Shown here: piece after piece, positions 35,340 through 38,228 of the stretch | Layout: each line of letters starts with the position of its first letter | Numbering within the stretch: position 1 is the stretch's first letter | From: Rhizobiaceae bacterium | GTDB taxonomy: Bacteria; Pseudomonadota; Alphaproteobacteria; Rhizobiales; Rhizobiaceae | Length of the DNA: 38,228 nucleotides | Reading direction: 5' to 3' | Assembly: GCA_014238155.1 (NCBI GenBank) | Contig: JABABQ010000011.1 | Location: forward strand, 1-38,228 | Made by a program: the position numbers and the translations under genes | Notes under the pieces: model-generated | What the model saw: the letters and a program-made list of their open reading frames with translations, nothing else | Database searches by the model: none | What the model was told of the DNA's origin: nothing

Positions 35340-35558
35340 ATGAATAAACAAAATCGGTCTTGGAACGAAATATCCCCCGGTGCTTCGACAATTGCCGTTA
35401 GCGCAAAACAACGCCGCTACATCGCCTTTCTGGCGTCAACGCTTGGGCAGTCGCCCGTGAAAGTTACCGCTGCTATGACACGGCTTGAAGCAAGCTGGCT
35501 CATCCAATCGTTGAGGCAGTTGCTCGACGGGAAAAAGAAGTTTGAATCGGTGCGGTGA
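35340..35558 (+). CDS. Small protein with DUF3072-like C-terminal half
   Basis: In this 72-residue protein, residues about 23-64 (KQRRYIAFLASTLGQ, then MTRLEASWLIQSL) resemble the short helical motif of DUF3072-like proteins, where Q..YL..L and LTKAEAS..I..L are conserved. The ATG at 35340 lacks an obvious ribosome-binding site, and the frame is open upstream to 35187, so the start is uncertain. Its TGA overlaps the ATG of another short frame (TGATG at 35556-35560). Function unknown. Confidence 0.4.
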   Translation: MNKQNRSWNEISPGASTIAVSAKQRRYIAFLASTLGQSPVKVTAAMTRLEASWLIQSLRQLLDGKKKFESVR

Positions 35559-35622
35559 TGGCCGCTGGGACAAGTACTAAGGCGGTCAAAAACACGACCG
35601 CCAACGACAATCACCGAGTTTT

Positions 35623-35829
35623 GTGTTCGATAGAAGCAAACAAAAAATTGGAGATAAAAGTAATTTGGCATCACCGACCTCTATTCCGTTTCGGCGTGCT
35701 CCTAGATTCGGTAAACGGCTGGACATCAAGGTTGATGCGACGACCACTCTCGACAAGGATAAGGCCAACCAAATCATTTCGCACTTGAATGTCGGCAAGT
35801 CGCGGCAGTATTTATACCGCCATGGATGA
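35623..35829 (+). CDS. Possible small protein, uncertain frame
   Basis: A frame starting at GTG 35623 encodes 68 residues that read like a protein in their second half (RLDIKVDATTTLDKDKANQII, given here in part: DIKVDATTTLDKDKANQII). A competing frame from ATG 35558, coupled by TGATG to the previous gene, covers 35558-35788. One may be a frameshifted continuation of the other. I do not recognise either. Confidence 0.25.
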   Translation: MFDRSKQKIGDKSNLASPTSIPFRRAPRFGKRLDIKVDATTTLDKDKANQIISHLNVGKSRQYLYRHG

Positions 35830-35878
35830 GTAGGAGAGGAGAAGCTTGTGTTTCATTTTCCAATCAATCTCTCTTACC

Positions 35879-35891
35879 GCCCCACAAAGTT
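35879..35891 (+). promoter_or_regulatory. Recurring element motif, copy 2 (GCCCCACAAAGTT)
   Basis: Thirteen bases identical to copy 3 at 37077-37089, ten shared with copy 1. It ends 41 bp before the ATG of the 98-residue gene at 35933. Confidence 0.55.
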
Positions 35892-35932
35892 GAAAGCTCC
35901 ATTCTGCGTTCATCTCATCCGAGGTGATATGG

Positions 35933-36229
35933 ATGAACAAAGGTCCAGAAAAGAAATTCAGAGCGGGTGGGTGCTCTGCCAGCGTATTTGAAAACAGTTT
36001 TGCAACTCCGTCAGGAGTAAAGTCAGTTAAGAATGTGGTGCTTGAGAGAACCTACAAAGACAAGTTGGGAAATTTTCAGGCCAGCAAAAGCCTTAGTCAA
36101 CACGACATTCCAAAGGCCATTTTGGTTTTGAAACAGGCCTATGAGTATATGGTTCAAAACCGTGCCGCAGCAGAACCAGGTTTGGTTCAAAACCAACAAC
36201 AGCCTTTAAGTCAGGAACCGACTTCATAG
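35933..36229 (+). CDS. Small conserved-looking protein, archaeal-type signature, unknown function
   Basis: This 98-residue protein begins MNKGPEKKFRAGGCSASVF and continues with a beta-rich part (VVLERTYKDKLGNFQASKSL), then a helix (DIPKAILVLKQAYEYMV). From memory this layout, EKKFRAG..SA..., L.R.YKDK.G......S, DLPKA.LVL..AYE, is seen in small proteins of archaeal and some bacterial mobile elements; I cannot attach a function. ATG 35933 has GAGG eight bases upstream, better than GTG 35924. It is the first of three closely spaced genes (gap 5 bp, then a 4-bp overlap) and follows motif copy 2. Confidence 0.65.
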   Translation: MNKGPEKKFRAGGCSASVFENSFATPSGVKSVKNVVLERTYKDKLGNFQASKSLSQHDIPKAILVLKQAYEYMVQNRAAAEPGLVQNQQQPLSQEPTS

Positions 36230-36234
36230 GCTGT

Positions 36235-36489
36235 ATGGGACAAAACAAAATTTGGAAGTACCAGGTGCGATTGAACAAGGACCAGTATGAAAAGTTGAAG
36301 ACCAATGCCCGCGAACGCGGGTTTGGTCATTTGTCTTCCTATGTCAGATTTATGTGTCTGGATGCAGATTTGGTGACAGCTCTCAAGGTTGAAGAAATTC
36401 ATCAAATCCTGGTGGGTGAAAGACGGTTGTCCAGGAAGGAAAGAAAACTTCGCCCGCGTGTTCATCCCGATGCGATTTATTCCAAGTGA
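36235..36489 (+). CDS. MobC / ribbon-helix-helix-like small DNA-binding protein
   Basis: In this 84-residue basic protein, residues about 8-45 read KYQVRLNKDQYEKLKTNAR then GFGHLSSYVRFMCL: a beta strand followed by two helices, the layout of ribbon-helix-helix proteins and of MobC-type relaxosome accessory proteins. The C-terminal end is very basic (SRKERKLRPRVHP). It could be an autorepressor, a relaxosome protein or a recombination directionality helper. It starts 5 bp after the previous gene and overlaps the next by 4 bp (GTGA). Confidence 0.55.
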   Translation: MGQNKIWKYQVRLNKDQYEKLKTNARERGFGHLSSYVRFMCLDADLVTALKVEEIHQILVGERRLSRKERKLRPRVHPDAIYSK

Positions 36490-36965
36490 AACGCAATTCC
36501 ACTGCGCTTGGCTATATTCCTCTCGATGTTGGTGATTACTGGAACGCTGTTGGAGAATCCGAAGTCCGTCCAACCAGAGGATCAATTGATGAAATTCTCG
36601 GAGAAAAAGTGCGTTGCCTGTCAACGATACTGAGCGAAATTCAGGGAGAAATCGATAAACGCAATTCGCTTTCTGAAGATGTGATTAATCGAATTTATTC
36701 TCACTATTTTTATGTTAAGGCCAAAGTGTTCGAGATGGCGCTTTGGCCGATGAACGGACTAAAAGCGGTCGAACTGCGCCGTTCAAACCTTGAAGGCACT
36801 TTGGATACACTTCTCAATGAAAAGCGCCGAGAGCAGGTGCTATGTAGCCAAGACATCACAAATCTCAGGCGTGATTTCTGGCGGTGGTTCAAGGAGTATT
36901 GCGATCTGGTTCAAAGGGTACAAATTGTGTCTGGCAATCGAAATGCGCAACCGAAAAGATTATAA
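36486..36965 (+). CDS. Hypothetical helical protein (159 aa)
   Basis: This 159-residue protein is not recognised. It looks mainly alpha-helical and charged, with long amphipathic helices around DEILGEKVRCLSTILSEIQ, a conserved-looking aromatic patch (RIYSHYFYVKAKVFEMALW), and a C-terminal helix with FWRWFKEYCDLVQRV. It has no signal peptide or membrane segment. The start is GTG 36486, overlapping the MobC-like gene by 4 bp, which supports joint translation. It is the last of the three-gene set before the integrase. Confidence 0.6.
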   Translation: MKRNSTALGYIPLDVGDYWNAVGESEVRPTRGSIDEILGEKVRCLSTILSEIQGEIDKRNSLSEDVINRIYSHYFYVKAKVFEMALWPMNGLKAVELRRSNLEGTLDTLLNEKRREQVLCSQDITNLRRDFWRWFKEYCDLVQRVQIVSGNRNAQPKRL

Positions 36966-37050
36966 ACTTCGAACTTCATTTTATCTCAATACGTTTCTTT
37001 GCGGATTTGAAATCTCGGGATCTAGACGTTCATGTCCTGGATCCCGGCGA

Positions 37051-37080
37051 GGGCATACGGACACCGGTGTCTGGGTGCCC
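37051..37080. repeat. 30-bp near-perfect inverted repeat upstream of the integrase
   Basis: The left arm GGGCATACGGACACC and right arm GGTGTCTGGGTGCCC pair over 15 positions with one mismatch and two G-T pairs, with no spacer; the centre GACACCGGTGTC is a perfect 12-bp palindrome. It abuts motif copy 3, which starts inside its right arm. A zero-loop palindrome fits a binding site for a dimeric protein better than a terminator. Confidence 0.65.
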
Positions 37081-37089
37081 CACAAAGTT
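37077..37089 (+). promoter_or_regulatory. Recurring element motif, copy 3 (GCCCCACAAAGTT)
   Basis: Identical over 13 bases to copy 2. It ends 33 bp before the integrase ATG and overlaps the right arm of the 30-bp inverted repeat. Confidence 0.55.
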
Positions 37090-37122
37090 CTTATCCGCGA
37101 GAGACGAACTTTGGAGGTACAC

Positions 37123-38130
37123 ATGGCATCGGGTCAATCTTTACAAAAAATAGACGTACACAACGTCGTTGGACGGTACGCAAAAGTTCTTGCAGAAGTA
37201 GAAATTGATACTTCAATCTGTGTTGAAAACAGACAACACATCACCGAGTTTTTGAACGCTTGTCAGCTCGGAAAGACAGTGTTTGGCCGAGAGAAAAAAC
37301 GAATAGGCGAACGCCGGCTTCTTAAATATCTTTATGCGCTTCGCAACATCAACACCTGGCTTGGCAACAAGGATTTTCGAACTGTTTCTCAATCTGATAT
37401 GGAAAATTTTGTTGCTCGTGTTGATCGTAATGGGTTGTGGAAGGTCATCAATGGTGTGTCTGTTTCTCAATCGTATTCCGACTGGACTAGGCGGGACATC
37501 AAAGTCTGCGTAAAGAAATTCTATAAGTGGCTGCTTGGTGATGGACGACAGTTTCCAGATATCGTTGCCTGGATTGATACGTTCATTACCGAACAGGCGC
37601 CGCCGTGTTTGACGCTTGATGAGACCAGAACGTTGGTTGATGCGGCATCCACGATCAAAGGTAAGTCTCTTATGTGGGCGCTGTTTGAAACAGGTGCCAG
37701 AATAGAAGAATTGCTCAACGTCCGGCTTTCGCATGTTAGCGACAAGGAGACGCATTTGCTTGTATGGATTGAGTTTCCCAAAACTTACAAACGCAACTTG
37801 CCGATATTTGAGGGCAGTAAGTATTTACGAAAATGGATCGAGCAGCATCCTGAAAGGGACAATCCGAATGCGCAATTGTTTCCCATGTCTTATCCCACAA
37901 TTGCGAAGTTCTTGAAGCGGTTGGGGGAGCGGTCGATTGGGAAAAAGATCACTCCGCACTTACTTCGACATTCATTTGCAACTTGGCTCGCATCCAAAAA
38001 AGTTGGCCGTTATCAAATGTGCAAATTGATGGGATGGGCAATGAGTTCGGATATGCCTGATAAATACATCGATCGGGTTGGTGTTGTATGGACTTGTCCC
38101 TATTTAATTCCGCATCCGGTTCTCGTTTAG
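37123..38130 (+). CDS. Tyrosine recombinase (integrase), archaeal-type, C-terminus altered by IS3 insertion
   Basis: The 335-residue frame carries a SAM-like N-terminal DNA-binding region (about 10-140) and a catalytic domain. The catalytic set is complete: R193 (GARIEELL), K220 (the likely beta-hairpin lysine), H279-LL-R282 (TPHLLRHSFATWL), W305 in the His/Trp position, and Y315 (MPDKYIDR). The segment MGWAMSSDMPDKYI is closer to archaeal integrases (GW..GS.MP..Y) than to bacterial XerC/D (GH.S...T..YTH). ATG 37123 has a perfect GGAGG; the frame is open further left, but that part overlaps the previous gene. From about residue 322 the sequence reads into an IS3 end (38089), so the natural C-terminus is lost. 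The catalytic core is complete, so some activity may remain. Confidence 0.88.
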   Translation: MASGQSLQKIDVHNVVGRYAKVLAEVEIDTSICVENRQHITEFLNACQLGKTVFGREKKRIGERRLLKYLYALRNINTWLGNKDFRTVSQSDMENFVARVDRNGLWKVINGVSVSQSYSDWTRRDIKVCVKKFYKWLLGDGRQFPDIVAWIDTFITEQAPPCLTLDETRTLVDAASTIKGKSLMWALFETGARIEELLNVRLSHVSDKETHLLVWIEFPKTYKRNLPIFEGSKYLRKWIEQHPERDNPNAQLFPMSYPTIAKFLKRLGERSIGKKITPHLLRHSFATWLASKKVGRYQMCKLMGWAMSSDMPDKYIDRVGVVWTCPYLIPHPVLV

Positions 38131-38228
38131 GCTGATTTTCGTTCGAATTTGATGGGTGATATTCCTCCTATTGCTGAGTGTCTTCGACGGCTGTTGTAGA
38201 AGCCGTTGATGTATTGGAACAGGGCGTC
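38089..38228. mobile_element. IS3-family insertion, 3' end (continues past the window)
   Basis: The outer end appears to be TGGACTTGTCCCTATTTA at about 38089, inside the end of the integrase gene. The C-terminal transposase region follows on the minus strand. The rest lies beyond the window. It differs from the IS3 relic at 32370. Confidence 0.7.
38127..38228 (-). CDS. IS3-family transposase (OrfB), C-terminal end, partial
   Basis: The last 33 residues read LFQYINGFYNSRRRHSAIGG, then ISPIKFERKSA and a TAA stop at 38127-38129. This is the standard end of the IS3 integrase core (YI..FYN..RRHS..G..SP..FE). The frame runs off the right edge, so completeness cannot be judged. Confidence 0.85.
   Translation of the reverse strand, partial: DALFQYINGFYNSRRRHSAIGGISPIKFERKSA

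Larger units (their letters stand above)
31977..38228. mobile_element. Integrated element at tRNA-Phe (left part; continues past the window)
   Basis: Evidence: the tRNA-Phe fragment at its left edge; a tyrosine recombinase at 37123; a HerA-like ATPase; a MobC/ribbon-helix-helix-like protein; several small unknown genes; two IS3 insertions; and a motif repeated upstream of three genes. No relaxase, replication protein or virion gene is recognised in the visible part. The right end and intact tRNA are not in the window. Confidence 0.7.

Noticed and set aside
35071-35411. Overlapping 88-106-residue frames on both strands
   Set aside because: They overlap each other in opposite directions, none has a start signal or a domain, and none could be preferred.
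36790-37122. N-terminal extension of the integrase frame by 111 residues
   Set aside because: It overlaps the 159-residue gene in another frame and crosses the 30-bp inverted repeat; the GGAGG-preceded ATG at 37123 gives the normal start.
36980-37153. A frame reading EGIRTPVSGCPTKF, similar to phrases often seen in frames drawn across tRNA genes
   Set aside because: I tried to fold a tRNA here on both strands and found no acceptor/T-arm pairing; the sequence is better explained by the inverted repeat.

Overview
The window looks like a piece of an alphaproteobacterial chromosome, probably a Hyphomicrobiales- or Rhodobacterales-like heterotroph. This is inferred from the gene set: paired peptide and sugar ABC importers, a tandem glycine riboswitch, a KorABC-type oxidoreductase and several two-component systems, with moderate GC by eye. 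No 16S rRNA or other marker gene is present, so the placement is tentative.

Left end (1-3000): transposon-littered DNA. It holds the tail of an IS66 transposase, an O-antigen-ligase-like polymerase on the minus strand, and a dead IS5/IS427-type element (1874-2718) with perfect 17-bp inverted repeats and a TA target duplication.

Core metabolism (3000-18300): a TauE/SafE exporter; a minus-strand operon for a three-subunit 2-oxoacid oxidoreductase (FAD/Fe-S reductase, gamma-alpha fusion, TPP beta subunit); and a GNAT acetyltransferase. On the plus strand follow an M19 dipeptidase and a five-gene Dpp-type oligopeptide importer, then a tandem glycine riboswitch (about 15938-16122) preceding a DadA-like D-amino acid dehydrogenase. 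Together these suggest uptake, cleavage and oxidation of glycine- or D-amino-acid-containing peptides. A 204-aa protein made of two tandem alpha/beta-barrel-like repeats ends the plus-strand block.

Signalling and sugar uptake (18300-31000): a minus-strand operon encodes one membrane histidine kinase and three different receivers: a lone CheY-like protein, a receiver-nucleotide cyclase and a sigma54 activator. Next are an SMP-30 lactonase, divergent from a GAF histidine kinase/LuxR regulator pair, and a sugar-type ABC importer (binding protein, double ATPase, two permeases).

Right end (31000-38228): an acidic repeat protein, the C-terminal relic of a CHAT-domain protein, and then a 45-bp 3' fragment of a tRNA-Phe gene (31932-31976), which I read as the distal attachment site of an integrated element. 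The element runs rightward past the window edge. It carries an IS3 relic, a HerA/FtsK-like ATPase with a small overlapping partner, several small unknown proteins (one with an archaeal-looking signature), a probable MobC/ribbon-helix-helix-like protein, and a tyrosine recombinase of archaeal flavour interrupted at its very C-terminus by another IS3 element. A 10-13 bp motif (GCCCCACAAA) recurs 31-44 bp upstream of three gene starts in the element. This compact island, with its own integrase, HerA ATPase and shared upstream motif but no recognisable relaxase, is the best candidate here for an undescribed system.
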